Of a stretch of 64,000 nucleotides of DNA, positions 44,465 to 53,697 are shown one piece after another (position 1 is the first letter of the stretch; each line of letters opens with the position of its first letter). Both the position numbers and the translations under genes were made by a program. The notes beneath the pieces are model-generated. The model saw only the letters and a program-made list of their open reading frames with translations, was not told the origin of the DNA and did no database searches. The DNA is taken from assembly GCA_003222895.1 (NCBI GenBank), contig QHXI01000064.1, positions 16,172 through 80,171 of the forward strand, given 5' to 3'. The DNA is from Acidobacteriota bacterium. Its GTDB lineage: Bacteria > Acidobacteriota > Blastocatellia > Pyrinomonadales > Pyrinomonadaceae.

Positions 44465-45258
44465 CTGCGCCGGAAATATATTCACTTGTGCTCGTCCTCT
44501 TGACCGCGCTCGCCGCCGGCCTGGTCGGGAGTTTCGCGCTGATGAAGCGCATGAGTCTCGCCGGCGATGTCGTGTCGCACATCGCGCTGCCGGGTTTAGG
44601 TCTAGCGCTTCTGTTCAATATGAATCCGTTGGTCGGCGCCGCGGTCGCTTTGTTCTGCGGCACGATTCTGATTTGGCGTTTGCAAGAGAGCGCGACGATG
44701 ACGACTGACGTAGCCATCGGTGTGATCTTCACAGCCGCGCTGGCGATCGGGATCGTTTTGACGCCGAGTGAAGATTTGATCGAAGCACTCTTCGGTGGAT
44801 TTCAAAGCTTGACGCCGCCATGGTTTGCGATCGGATTGCTCGCCGTGAGCGTGATTGTGGCGTTCATCTGGAGGTTTCGTCACCAGTTGATCCTGTCCCT
44901 CTTCTCGCCGGAACTCGCGGCAGCGACAGGTGTGAAAGTCTCGCGACTAAATCTTTATTTTCTGCTCGTGTTCTCGCTGACGGTTTTACTGGGCTTAAGA
45001 TTTCTCGGCGCGATGCTGGTGGGCGCGCTGATCATTATTCCCGCGGCGATTGGCCGGCAGTTGACTCACACGCTCAGCGCTTTTCTGATGGCGTCGTCAG
45101 CAGCCAGCGTGCTTTCGGTGCTGCTGGGTTTCACGATTAGCCGATTTTATCCGCATTTCACGATTGCGAACGTTAGGCTCAACCTCACGCTGGGCCCGGC
45201 AATCATTGCGATGGCCACGATTCTATTCCTGCTCAGTCTGCTGAGAAAGAAGATTTAG
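44461..45258 (+). CDS. Metal ABC transporter permease (ZnuB-like)
   Basis: 265 residues starting at GTG 44461. It has about eight TM segments, with LAAGLVGSFALMKRMSLAGD, VVSHIALPGLGLALLFN, EDLIEALFGGFQSLTP and LLGLRFLGAMLVGALIIIPA, all typical of the ABC-3 family (ZnuB/MntB). It forms the inner-membrane pore for the ATPase encoded just upstream. Zinc is the usual substrate, but manganese or iron cannot be excluded. It is followed by a ~190-base gap without a gene. Confidence 0.88.
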   Translation: MTAPEIYSLVLVLLTALAAGLVGSFALMKRMSLAGDVVSHIALPGLGLALLFNMNPLVGAAVALFCGTILIWRLQESATMTTDVAIGVIFTAALAIGIVLTPSEDLIEALFGGFQSLTPPWFAIGLLAVSVIVAFIWRFRHQLILSLFSPELAAATGVKVSRLNLYFLLVFSLTVLLGLRFLGAMLVGALIIIPAAIGRQLTHTLSAFLMASSAASVLSVLLGFTISRFYPHFTIANVRLNLTLGPAIIAMATILFLLSLLRKKI

Positions 45259-45450
45259 CGCCCGCGGCTATCAAAGTCTTGTTTTCGGCTGCGGCGGTGT
45301 CGTATAGTCGAAAGTAGGAAGTTCAATCTCGCCCCGACTTCCCGGACAGCGAATTGGCTGTCGCCCAAAAGCATCCTCTCAAAGCCACGACGACAATCAG
45401 CCCTTCGGTTCGCCAGAGCTTTCGGATTCTGATTCAAATAATCGCGTCGC

Positions 45451-46803
45451 ATGGAAAATCCTTCGTCGCCCAACACAAAAACAGATCGTCGTCCGCTATT
45501 AGCTGCGGGTGCGGTGCTTCAGAATCGCTATCGCATCCTGCACCAGCTTGGCTCGGGCGGAATGGGTGCGGTCTACGAAGCCGTCGATCAGCGTCTTGAT
45601 GCAACGGTCGCTATCAAAGAGACTTTTTCCGTGGACGATCGTTTGCGTCGTCAGTTCGAACAAGAGGCGCGGCTGCTCGCTCAGCTTCATCATCCCAATC
45701 TGCCGCGCGTCAGCGATTACTTCACTGAAGAAGGCCGGGCATTCCTCGTCATGCAATTCATCGCCGGGAACGATCTCGCGCAGATCATTTCACAACAGCC
45801 CGGACCATTTCCGACGAATCAGGTAATCGCCTGGGCCGATCAATTATTGGACGCTCTGATCTATCTGCACACTCGGGATCGTCAAATCATTCATCGCGAC
45901 ATCAAGCCGCACAATCTGAAGCTGACAGCGTCGGGACAAATCGCGCTGCTCGATTTCGGGTTGGCCAAGACGTACTCGAACGATCATTCGACGACGCAAT
46001 CCGCGCACAGCGTGTTCGGCTTCACGCGACGCTATTCGCCGCTTGAACAGATTCAGGACGAAGGCACTTCGCCGCGCAGCGACATCTATGCCTTGGGCGC
46101 GACGCTTTATCATCTGTTGACGGGAATCAAACCGCCGGACGCGTTGGCGCGTGCTGCGGGGGTCGCGAATTCGGAAGCCGATCCCCTGCGACCAGCGCAC
46201 GAAATTCATCGGGCAGTCGGCGCCGACATCGCGGTGATTCTGAACAAGGCGATGGCGCTGAACGCCGCTGATCGTTTTGCGAGCGCGAACGAATTTCGCG
46301 ACGCGTTGCGGCGTTTGGGTCGAAGAGCGTTCGAGCCGAGAGAAGTTCAAAGTTCGTCGCGTCAGATCGAATCGGTCGCGCGACCGGTGACGCCCATGAA
46401 GAACACGAGGCCAACTGATCCGTTCGACAGCTATTCGATTCTGAAACCTGAGGATGAAGTCTTTCGAGTGCCGCGCGCAAATCGAAAGCCACTGGTGTTC
46501 GCCATCGCGATCGCAACCATTCTGATCGTAATCACCGCATCGTATCCGGCTTGGCTGCTCGATTCGTTCGCTCGCGTTTTGGACTCGCGAAATGCGAATG
46601 CGATCAAGGAAACGAGCGGTACGTCTTCCATTCGGCGGGCGAGAAACGAAGGGGCGGCGACGAAGCCCGCAATCGTGAAACCAACCCCGGCGTCGCCGAC
46701 TCCCGAAACAAATCATCAAAACGAAACATCTAAACGTCGGGCGCGCCAAAATAAATCAACCGCCAGCGCAATCAAGCCACCGCCGTTTTCGATCGCGCCC
46801 TAG
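45451..46803 (+). CDS. Serine/threonine protein kinase, membrane-anchored (PknB-like)
   Basis: 450 residues. The kinase domain (27-290) has the Gly loop LGSGGMGAVYE near 33-43, Lys56, HRDIKPHNLKL at 148-158, DFGLAK at 168-173 and RRYSPLEQ as the activation-segment end. A proline-rich linker leads to one TM helix (about 347-370) and a short Thr/Pro/Lys-rich extracytoplasmic tail. It phosphorylates proteins in response to unknown cues. Its 3' end overlaps the convergent DUF885 gene by 32 bases. No PASTA or other sensor domain is visible. Confidence 0.9.
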   Translation: MENPSSPNTKTDRRPLLAAGAVLQNRYRILHQLGSGGMGAVYEAVDQRLDATVAIKETFSVDDRLRRQFEQEARLLAQLHHPNLPRVSDYFTEEGRAFLVMQFIAGNDLAQIISQQPGPFPTNQVIAWADQLLDALIYLHTRDRQIIHRDIKPHNLKLTASGQIALLDFGLAKTYSNDHSTTQSAHSVFGFTRRYSPLEQIQDEGTSPRSDIYALGATLYHLLTGIKPPDALARAAGVANSEADPLRPAHEIHRAVGADIAVILNKAMALNAADRFASANEFRDALRRLGRRAFEPREVQSSSRQIESVARPVTPMKNTRPTDPFDSYSILKPEDEVFRVPRANRKPLVFAIAIATILIVITASYPAWLLDSFARVLDSRNANAIKETSGTSSIRRARNEGAATKPAIVKPTPASPTPETNHQNETSKRRARQNKSTASAIKPPPFSIAP

Positions 46804-48718
46804 TCCAACCCAGCCCGCCATAGAATCTCCAGCTCGTCTTGTAATCCCGCGTCAGTTTCTGGTTCGTCAAAACCGCGCGAATCATTTCAATCGGAATTCG
46901 ATTCTCATGCAGCAGTGCGTCGTTGAATTGCCGGTTCGTCATCTTGCCGGAATCGACCAGATCGTGATGCAGCGAGTACTGCTGTAATCCTCCAATCAAA
47001 TATGCGATTTGATAGAGCGGTCCGTAACTTCCATCGAACGATCTGCGAACTTCCGCGGTAGCGTTGTCGCGCTCGTGTCCGACGCGATCGACGAGGAAAT
47101 CGATACACTGCTGTGGCGTCATCTTTTCCAGATGAAAGCTGAGCGAGAAGATGATGCGCGCGCAGCGATGCATGCGCCAGAACAACATGCCGATGCGATT
47201 CTCTGGTGTCTTCGGAAATTTCAAATCCCAGAAAAGCAATTCCCAATAGAGCGCGTTACCTTCTGTCCAAAAAGGCGTGCCAAATAGCGCTCGATAAGGT
47301 TTGTAGCGCGCCGACATGAAGCCCTGCAAATGATGGCCCGGAATCAATTCATGAAAGACAGTTGCGCGCGAGAAATGAGGATTGTTACCGCGCATGCTCA
47401 TCATCTTTTGCTCGTGCGACATGGTGTTAGTTGGATACGAAACGAGAATTGTTTCGCCGCCGAGGAAGAACGGACTTACGAGTTGGCGCTCGGGCGTCAT
47501 CATTTCCATGCGCCAGGTGTCGCGAGCGAGTTGGGGCACCGTCACGAGATCGTGATCGTCGACGAACTTGATGGCTTCGAGCGCGAGGTCGCGAATCATC
47601 TCGGGTTGTTTGCCCGGCTCGACGTACGTGTTCTTCACATGCTCAAGCGCTTTCTTCCATTCGTCGCCGTAGCCTAGATCACGCGAAGCCTTCTTCATCT
47701 CGTTCTCGCACCAGGCCATCTCCTTGTTCGCGATAGCGATCAATTCTTCCGGCGTATAAGGAATCATCTCGGATTGAAGTTCACTCAGCAGCGCTTCGCG
47801 TCCAATCGGATCGCCGACGATGTCGCTGGTGTCGCCGGCGCGCGCTGGCGCCGCAGTCGACCGTTGCCCTGCACTTTGACCAGCGCCACCGCCTTGACCG
47901 CCGCCACCGCCCGGACGCTGGCCGGTTCCTGGTTGACCTTGTGGTGCGCTGCCGGTCATAGATCTCAAGCCAACCAGGCGTTCGCTGATGAACGAGGCGT
48001 AGCTGGTTAACGCTTCATCGAGCGCTTTGTAGGGTTCTTCGTTCCACCAGGTAAACACAGGATCGTAGCCGTTATAGAACGTGTACCAGTTGTGCAGATT
48101 GCCGCGCAGCGAATTGATCGCGTTGACGCCACGAAAGGCGACAGTCTTCTTCACGCGAATCGCGTCGGTGCTGTCTCCTGATCGCAACCAGGCTTCGATT
48201 TTTCGCCGCGTCTCATCAACTTGCTTTTTGAGATCGCTCAGAGTCGCGGCCGTCTTCGCAGAGTCAATTGGCTCTATGTGCCGGCGGGTTTCTTCCAGGT
48301 CGACAATGGTTTTGCCGAACGGAACGAGCGGCTCGATCTCGGCTTGTTGTTTCCCCTCGATCTCGAGTTGTCGCAGTTCATGCTCGAGATGATTACGAAA
48401 CAGGATGTAATCGACTTTGCCTTCCTCGCTCATCGCATCGAAGTTCAGCTTCTGAATCCGCTCCAGCGCGTCTGAATAAAACTTGCGGAAGCGTTCGCGT
48501 CGCGCCGGGGAATTATTGACGAAGAATGATCGTTGCAAGCTGCCGCGATCAGCTAAGTAGTATTCGATGATTGGCCGCATCTCGCTGGGCGAGTCATCGG
48601 GCGCTTCGGCGACGGCTGCGGGTTTTTGTTTTTGAGCTGAACTGTGGAACTGAAATCCGGCGGCGCTGAAAATTGCGATGACAGCGATAAGAATTAGCGA
48701 GCGGCGAAAAGGAATCAT
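46772..48718 (-). CDS. DUF885 family exported metallopeptidase-like protein
   Basis: 648 residues with a signal peptide (SLILIAVIAIFSAAGFQF). The DUF885 zinc motif is ATVFHELIPGHHLQGFMSAR (HELIPGHH) near residue 463, with a downstream Glu in WTEGNALYWELLFWDL. Helices before it match the thermolysin-like all-alpha fold. A Gly/Gln-rich insert near residues 255-290 (QRPGGGGGQGGGAGQ) interrupts the family pattern. Substrate is unknown; it probably acts outside the cytoplasmic membrane. Its 3' end runs 32 bases into the kinase gene on the other strand. Confidence 0.85.
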   Translation of the reverse strand: MIPFRRSLILIAVIAIFSAAGFQFHSSAQKQKPAAVAEAPDDSPSEMRPIIEYYLADRGSLQRSFFVNNSPARRERFRKFYSDALERIQKLNFDAMSEEGKVDYILFRNHLEHELRQLEIEGKQQAEIEPLVPFGKTIVDLEETRRHIEPIDSAKTAATLSDLKKQVDETRRKIEAWLRSGDSTDAIRVKKTVAFRGVNAINSLRGNLHNWYTFYNGYDPVFTWWNEEPYKALDEALTSYASFISERLVGLRSMTGSAPQGQPGTGQRPGGGGGQGGGAGQSAGQRSTAAPARAGDTSDIVGDPIGREALLSELQSEMIPYTPEELIAIANKEMAWCENEMKKASRDLGYGDEWKKALEHVKNTYVEPGKQPEMIRDLALEAIKFVDDHDLVTVPQLARDTWRMEMMTPERQLVSPFFLGGETILVSYPTNTMSHEQKMMSMRGNNPHFSRATVFHELIPGHHLQGFMSARYKPYRALFGTPFWTEGNALYWELLFWDLKFPKTPENRIGMLFWRMHRCARIIFSLSFHLEKMTPQQCIDFLVDRVGHERDNATAEVRRSFDGSYGPLYQIAYLIGGLQQYSLHHDLVDSGKMTNRQFNDALLHENRIPIEMIRAVLTNQKLTRDYKTSWRFYGGLGWTRARSKTAVA

Positions 48719-49272
48719 GCGGGGCTCCCAGCAAGGTCTGGACTGACGGGCCGGTATACTAACGCAAAACGTGCCAGCTTGCGCGTCGCCAAATTGCTTT
48801 GTTATTATTCGGGTTCGTAATTATTACGACAGATGGCTCGTACATCTGGTTCGAACTTTTGATAGGAAGCTCCGGAAGACCTTCGTGACGAATCGAACGA
48901 GAAGAACTCGGTTCACATTTTAGTTGCGCCCGAAACAGCGGGCGCGGCGAAGGCGCTCCTATCGAATCCGATCATTTGCAGTTAGTAAATAGTGAATCGT
49001 AAATCGTGAATAGGAAGCGCCGGCATTTTCGGTGTTTCGTGCGGTTGTGTTTGGCGTGGAGTTCGGCTTTTAGCGAACAAGAGTATTCGCCCCGTAAGGG
49101 CGAAATATTTATAGTTCGCGAATACTCTAAAGACCTTAAAGCTCCTTTAGGAGCAAAATGAATTCAGAAAGAATTGCGCTCCTAAAGGAGCTTAGAATTC
49201 ACTAATTATCGACGGTGCTATAAATATTTCGCTCCTGACGGAGCGAAGAAGTTTGATGATTACATCCCGAAG
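48719..49272. repeat. Long thrS upstream region with heptad and hairpin repeats
   Basis: No gene in about 550 bases. It has a GTAAATC-type heptad array (48981-49014), an outer dyad AGAGTATTCG/CGAATACTCT (49080-49128), and stems GCTCCTTTAGGAGC (49141-49154), GCTCCTAAAGGAGC (49178-49191) and CGCTCCTGACGGAGCG (49230-49245). No T-box core (AGGGTGGAACCGCG) is seen. The hairpins might form a leader controlling thrS, but they also match the general repeat style of the genome. Confidence 0.55.
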
Positions 49273-51270
49273 ATGAGTGAGATAAGCGTACAACTTCATG
49301 ATGGCCCTTCGGTCTCCGTGTCAAGCTCGATGACCATCGCGGAAGCCTTGAAAAAGCTTGATCGCGATCTTGCAAAGAAAGCCCTTGCTGCTAGGGTCCG
49401 TGGCGTTGAAGTTGATCTTAGTTGCTCGCTAGAAGCTCCGGAGTTGAGACAACGTGTTGCAGAGCTCCGCGGCAGGGCGCTTGAGATCGAGCCGGTGCTG
49501 CCTCAGACGCTCGAAGGCCTTGATGTGCTGCGCCATTCGACGGCGCATCTGCTTGCGGCCGCGGTGCTCGATTTGTTTCCGGGAACGAAATTGGGAATTG
49601 GGCCAGCGCTGCTCGAGGATCCTCGCTATGGATTTTTCTATGATGTGATTGCGCCGCGAGCTTTGACTGAAACCGATCTACCGCTGATCGAAAAGAAGAT
49701 GCGCGACATTGCTAAGCGCAACATGCCTTATCGTCGCGATGAAATTCCGAAAGCGGAAGCGTTGCGCATTTTCAACGAGCGCGACGAGCCGCTGAAGCGT
49801 GAACTAATCGATGAAAAAGCCGGTGAAACCGTCAGCGTCTATTATATCGATGGCTCGCCCTTCATCGACTTCTGTCTGGGACCGCATGTGCCGAACACGA
49901 ATCGCTTGAAAGCCTTCAAGCTGCTCTCGCTGGCCGGCGCTTACTGGAAGGGCGATGCCGAGCGTCCGCAGATGCAGCGCATCTATGGAACGGCTTTCTT
50001 CACTCAGGAAGAATTAGACGGGTGGCTCAAGCAGCGCGAAGAAGCTGAGAAGCGCGACCATCGTAGACTCGGCCGCGAGCTTGATCTGTTTTCGATTCAG
50101 GAGGATTACGGGCAGGGTCTCGTGCTGTGGCATCCGAAGGGTGGCGCGATTCGCACTCAAATGGAGAACTATCTTCGCGCCGAACTCGCGCAGCGAGGAT
50201 ATGGGTTGGTCTATACGCCGCATATCGCGAAGCGCGACCTGTGGCGGGTTAGCGGACACGAAGAGAATTACGCGGACGTCATGTTTGCCCCGACGGAATT
50301 GGAAGAGACGGAGTTCCGTTTGAAGCCGATGAACTGTCCGTTCCATATCGGCGTGTACAAATCGGCGCAGCATTCTTATCGCGATTTGCCGCTTCGCTAT
50401 GCCGAATTGGGAACGTGCTATCGTGCCGAGCTGTCCGGAACTCTTCATGGGCTGATGAGAGTGCGCGGCTTTACTCAGGATGACGCTCACATTTTCTGTA
50501 CTCCGGACCAGGTGCGCGGTGAGATAATTAATTGTGTTAACTTTGCTTTCGATTTGCTACGCGCGTTCGGGTTTGACGAATTCAAGATTGAACTTTCCGT
50601 CCGCGGTTCCGACACCAGCAAGAAGTATCTCGGTTCTGATGAAGAATGGGACAATGCGGAACGTGCGCTGGTTGATGCATTAGAAGCGCAGAATCTTCCG
50701 TACGAGCGCATGGAAGATGAAGCAGCCTTCTATGGGCCGAAGATCGACATCAAGGTGAAGGATTCAATTGGCCGGCTGTGGCAGTTGACGACGGTGCAGT
50801 TTGATTTCAATTTACCGAAACGTTTTCAGCTCGAATATATCGGCGAAGACAACAGGCCGCATCAGCCCATCATGATCCATCGCGCTTTGTTTGGCTCGAT
50901 GGAGCGTTTCTTTGGTGTCTTGATCGAACATTATGCCGGCGCGTTTCCGATGTGGTTGGCGCCCGTGCAGGTGGCCGTGCTGCCGATTACTGATCGAGTT
51001 AACGATTACGCCGGCAACGTCACGCAGCGGTTGCGCGACGCCGGACTGCGGGTGGAATCGAATGTGCGCAGCGACAAGATTGGCGCGAAGATTCGCGATG
51101 CTCAATTGCAGAAGATTCCATTCATGCTCGTGCTCGGCGATCGAGAGCTCGAAGATGGAAAGGTCGCTGTACGCGAGCGGGCCAAAGGTGACATCGGCGC
51201 GATGTCGCTGGATGAATTCAAGGAGATGGCGACACGTCTGGTGACGACGCGAGCGCTGACGAATCAATAG
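49273..51270 (+). CDS. thrS: Threonyl-tRNA synthetase
   Basis: 665 residues with the full domain set: a TGS domain (1-62), the editing domain with [17 protein letters not shown] and [10 protein letters not shown] (two His plus Cys), then the class II core with [47 protein letters not shown], and [20 protein letters not shown], and an anticodon-binding domain ([19 protein letters not shown]). The zinc ligand Cys of MNCPFH is present. It starts the translation block thrS-infC-rpmI-rplT; a heptad repeat, not an evident terminator, separates it from infC. Confidence 0.97.
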   Translation: MSEISVQLHDGPSVSVSSSMTIAEALKKLDRDLAKKALAARVRGVEVDLSCSLEAPELRQRVAELRGRALEIEPVLPQTLEGLDVLRHSTAHLLAAAVLDLFPGTKLGIGPALLEDPRYGFFYDVIAPRALTETDLPLIEKKMRDIAKRNMPYRRDEIPKAEALRIFNERDEPLKRELIDEKAGETVSVYYIDGSPFIDFCLGPHVPNTNRLKAFKLLSLAGAYWKGDAERPQMQRIYGTAFFTQEELDGWLKQREEAEKRDHRRLGRELDLFSIQEDYGQGLVLWHPKGGAIRTQMENYLRAELAQRGYGLVYTPHIAKRDLWRVSGHEENYADVMFAPTELEETEFRLKPMNCPFHIGVYKSAQHSYRDLPLRYAELGTCYRAELSGTLHGLMRVRGFTQDDAHIFCTPDQVRGEIINCVNFAFDLLRAFGFDEFKIELSVRGSDTSKKYLGSDEEWDNAERALVDALEAQNLPYERMEDEAAFYGPKIDIKVKDSIGRLWQLTTVQFDFNLPKRFQLEYIGEDNRPHQPIMIHRALFGSMERFFGVLIEHYAGAFPMWLAPVQVAVLPITDRVNDYAGNVTQRLRDAGLRVESNVRSDKIGAKIRDAQLQKIPFMLVLGDRELEDGKVAVRERAKGDIGAMSLDEFKEMATRLVTTRALTNQ

Positions 51271-51345
51271 TTTCAAGTTTCAAGTTTAGAGTTTCAAGTT
51301 AAGGACGCGAACAACTTGAAACCTGAAACTTGGAACTTGAAACCC
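51270..51345. repeat. Inverted heptad repeat array (TTTCAAG family)
   Basis: TTTCAAGTTTCAAGTTTAGAGTTTCAAG-like units (51271-51299) are mirrored by CTTGAAACCTGAAACTTGGA and further units (51316-51343). It fills the space between the thrS stop and the infC ribosome site, as in the array at 17402-17511. Confidence 0.8.
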
Positions 51346-51351
51346 TAACTT

Positions 51352-51358
51352 AGGAGGT
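51352..51358 (+). promoter_or_regulatory. Strong ribosome binding site for infC
   Basis: AGGAGGT is a full Shine-Dalgarno match 7 bases before ATA at 51365. Between the in-frame stop at 51338 and the conserved IF3 sequence no ATG, GTG or TTG exists near it, so this site decides the unusual start. Confidence 0.8.
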
Positions 51359-51364
51359 GCACAC

Positions 51365-52018
51365 ATAGCTACAGGTTTTCGAGGCCGCGGTCGCCCGGAC
51401 TTTCGGCGCGCGCCAGTTACTCGGATTAACGAACGGATCCGCGTGCCGCAAGTGCGCGTGGTCACTGACGAAGGCGAACCGCTCGGAGTCATGGAGACGC
51501 GTGAAGCGATTCGCACGGCGCGTGAACGAGGCATGGACCTGGTCGAGGTTGCGCCGAACGCAGAGCCGCCCGTTTGTAAGATTATCGATTTCGGCAAGTT
51601 TCAGTACGAGGCGAAAAAGAAAGCCAACGAGGCGAAGAAGAAACAAGTCGTCATCACGGTCAAAGAAGTTAAGTTTCGCCCCGGCACAGACGTGCACGAC
51701 TACAGCTATCGCATGAAGCACGCGCGCGAATGGCTAACGGGAGGCGATAAAGTTAAAGCGACCATTTGGTTCCGCGGCCGCGAAATGACGCACCGCGAGC
51801 TGGGCGCGCGCATTCTCGAACAGCTCGAAAAAGATCTAGCCGACGTCGGCGATGTCGAGATGCGGCCCCGCATGGAAGGCAATCAGATGTTCACGATCTT
51901 TATGCCGAAGCGACATAAGAAGCCAGAGGCCAGCAGACCGCCGGCAGAAGGCAGGAGTCAGGAGTCAGAAACCAAGAGCCAGGGGCCGGCAATTGGGAAC
52001 CCAAATCCCGCGGCCTGA
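51365..52018 (+). CDS. infC: Translation initiation factor IF-3, AUA start
   Basis: 217 residues if read from ATA at 51365. The frame then runs [20 protein letters not shown] and [11 protein letters not shown]; the conserved RINERIR block lies before the only GTG (51443), which has no ribosome site. Known IF3 blocks follow: [54 protein letters not shown] and [21 protein letters not shown]3 binds the 30S subunit and rejects non-AUG starts, so a weak start on its own gene gives autoregulation, as with AUU in E. coli. The C-terminal ~25 residues include a GGAGTCA heptad repeat tail (51952-51967). Confidence 0.9.
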   Translation: MATGFRGRGRPDFRRAPVTRINERIRVPQVRVVTDEGEPLGVMETREAIRTARERGMDLVEVAPNAEPPVCKIIDFGKFQYEAKKKANEAKKKQVVITVKEVKFRPGTDVHDYSYRMKHAREWLTGGDKVKATIWFRGREMTHRELGARILEQLEKDLADVGDVEMRPRMEGNQMFTIFMPKRHKKPEASRPPAEGRSQESETKSQGPAIGNPNPAA

Positions 52019-52023
52019 TCAAT

Positions 52024-52060
52024 ACGACTTACGACTTGCGACATACGATTTGCGATTTAC
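52024..52060. repeat. Heptad repeat (ACGACTT family) before rpmI
   Basis: ACGACTTACGACTTGCGACA followed by TACGATTTGCGATTTAC gives five degenerate 7-base units ending just before the AAGGAG site of rpmI. Confidence 0.6.
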
Positions 52061-52071
52061 TAAGGAGAACT

Positions 52072-52275
52072 ATGCCAAAACTAAAAACACACAGAGGCGC
52101 GGCGAAGCGATTTCGCACGACCGCGTCCGGCAAGATCAAGCGCGGGCATTCACATGCGCGACACATCTTGACCAAGAAAACGAATAAGCGAAAGCGATAT
52201 CTGGACGTCGATGTGATGGTTTCAGAAGGCGATCAAAAACGCGTCGAGCGAATGTTGCCGTACGGAAGAGATTAG
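52072..52275 (+). CDS. rpmI: 50S ribosomal protein L35
   Basis: 67 residues from the ATG at 52072 with AAGGAG 5 bases upstream. It begins [20 protein letters not shown] and continues [20 protein letters not shown], the invariant L35 pattern, and is strongly basic. An in-frame start at 52036 falls in the heptad repeat and is rejected. It sits in the standard infC-rpmI-rplT order. Confidence 0.96.
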   Translation: MPKLKTHRGAAKRFRTTASGKIKRGHSHARHILTKKTNKRKRYLDVDVMVSEGDQKRVERMLPYGRD

Positions 52276-52326
52276 AAATTGACTCGTTGAATCATTTAGC
52301 CATTGAATCAATGAACAAATGAATCA

Positions 52327-52686
52327 ATGGTCCTCGAACGGCGCAAGAAAATTCTGAAATTAGCCAAAGGTTATCGAGGCACTAAGTCAAAGCTTTATCG
52401 ATCGGCGAAAGAATCCGTCGAGCGCGGATTGAACTTTGCCTATACTGGACGCAAGTTGAAGAAGCGAGATTTTCGTTCGCTTTGGATTGTGCGCATCGGC
52501 GCGGCGGCGCACTTGAACGGATTGAACTATTCACAGTTCATGCATGGATTGAAACTTGCCGGAATTGAGCTTGACCGAAAGATTCTCGCCGACTTTGCCG
52601 CCAAGCAACCTGAAGCGTTTGCAGAACTAGCAACGCAAGCGAAGACTGCTTTAGAGACGAAACCGCAAGTACGCGCGGCTGCTTAG
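52327..52686 (+). CDS. rplT: 50S ribosomal protein L20, N-terminally shortened
   Basis: 119 residues. From residue 5 it is clear L20: [55 protein letters not shown] and [20 protein letters not shown]. The usual start (MPRVKRG plus one or two residues) is missing; the frame closes with TGA at 52312-52314, so it cannot be extended. No Shine-Dalgarno is visible. The 45 bases before the ATG (52284-52328) are a TGAATCA heptad repeat (ATTGAATCAATGAACAAATG). The C-terminus is longer than in E. coli. L20 is needed for early 50S assembly, so either a short form is used or the sequence has an error here. Confidence 0.9.
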   Translation: MVLERRKKILKLAKGYRGTKSKLYRSAKESVERGLNFAYTGRKLKKRDFRSLWIVRIGAAAHLNGLNYSQFMHGLKLAGIELDRKILADFAAKQPEAFAELATQAKTALETKPQVRAAA

Positions 52687-52717
52687 TTAAGTTCTAACAT
52701 TCGCGTAGGAGTGTCTG

Positions 52718-53443
52718 ATGAAAGGAACGCTCATGAAGTTAAACCTCCTCGCAACGCTCAGATTGCTCGTCCCGCTGGCTGTAATCGGTCTTATGGCATT
52801 GACTGTCACTGGCCAGCAGTTGAGCACCGTTCAGCCGAACGCTCAGGGCTCACTAACCGGTAAATACGAAGGCACTGCAAAGGATTCGACCGGCGAGACG
52901 AAGGTGACCTTGGACCTCGTGGACGAGTCTGGAAAATTCTCAGGCACGTTTGCAACTCAGCTTGGAATATTCAAGTTAGTCAAGGGTCAAATGGCTGATG
53001 GGCTTTTGTCGTTCGAATTGGAAATAACGAAGTCTCGGGTGCCCCCTCGCCCCAGCCCCAGGCTCTCGCTGCGACTGAAAGATGACAAGCTGGCAGGCAC
53101 GCTCTGGGACGGCGTAAAGACGTCGGACATCGAACTCCGAAAAGCAGTGAAGGATGAAATCGCCGGCGAATGGGACGCTGTCGCTGACGCTCAAGGACAG
53201 CCTTTTCCGTTTAGCCTGTCGCTGAAGTTGGATGGCGACAAAGTAAGCGGCTCGAGCAGTTCGCAGTTGGGCACATCAAACATTTCCACGGGCACGTGGA
53301 AGGACGGCAAGTTAGCAATCATGTTGGAATCAGGAAGCGGCCAAATCGCTCTAATAGCAACGATGGTCGAAGGAAAACTTTCGGGTGATTACGATTTCGC
53401 CGGTCAGACTTCGGGTAAGTGGGTTGCAACCAAAAAGAAATGA
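52718..53443 (+). CDS. Exported hypothetical protein with duplicated beta-rich domain
   Basis: 241 residues (or 236 from the second ATG at 52733). A signal peptide (RLLVPLAVIGLMALTVTGQQ) is followed by two similar halves of about 85 residues. The first has LTGKYEGTAKDSTGETKVTL and SGKFSGTFATQLGIF; the second has IAGEWDAVADAQGQPFPFSL and GDKVSGSSSSQLGTSNI. The third partial unit ends SGDYDFAGQTSGKWVATKKK. The layout suggests lipocalin-like or other up-down beta sheets. I do not recognise a named family. It sits between rplT and pheS without a functional link that I can see. Confidence 0.65.
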   Translation: MKGTLMKLNLLATLRLLVPLAVIGLMALTVTGQQLSTVQPNAQGSLTGKYEGTAKDSTGETKVTLDLVDESGKFSGTFATQLGIFKLVKGQMADGLLSFELEITKSRVPPRPSPRLSLRLKDDKLAGTLWDGVKTSDIELRKAVKDEIAGEWDAVADAQGQPFPFSLSLKLDGDKVSGSSSSQLGTSNISTGTWKDGKLAIMLESGSGQIALIATMVEGKLSGDYDFAGQTSGKWVATKKK

Positions 53444-53453
53444 CGGGTCTTTG

Positions 53454-53646
53454 ACCGCGCAGCGGACGATTGAAAATAGCCCAGCCGATTCATCGGTGGG
53501 AATGCGGTTAAGATGTTTGATTCCGAGTCCGCGCAGCGGACGTTTGAGAATAGCCCACCGATTCATCGGTGGGATCGCGGATAAGACATTGATTCCAAGT
53601 CCGCGCAGCGGACGTTTGAAAATCGCCCACCGATTCATCGGTGGGA
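53454..53646. repeat. Three tandem copies of a ~72-base hairpin repeat
   Basis: Units at 53454, 53527 and 53599 each read GTCCGCGCAGCGGACG, then TTTGAAAAT(A/C)GCCC, then CCACCGATTCATCGGTGGGA, with about 25 variable bases between. A further partial unit is at 53672-53690. Both inner motifs are palindromes. The same motif pair is seen at 687-789. Confidence 0.85.
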
Positions 53647-53697
53647 TCATGATTCAGATTTTGATGAAGTCAGTCCGCGCCAGCGGACGACAGAAAT

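Noticed and set aside
48719..49272. T-box riboswitch in front of thrS
   Set aside because: No T-box core (AGGGTGGAACCGCG) or specifier loop was found; the hairpins resemble the repeat families of this genome.
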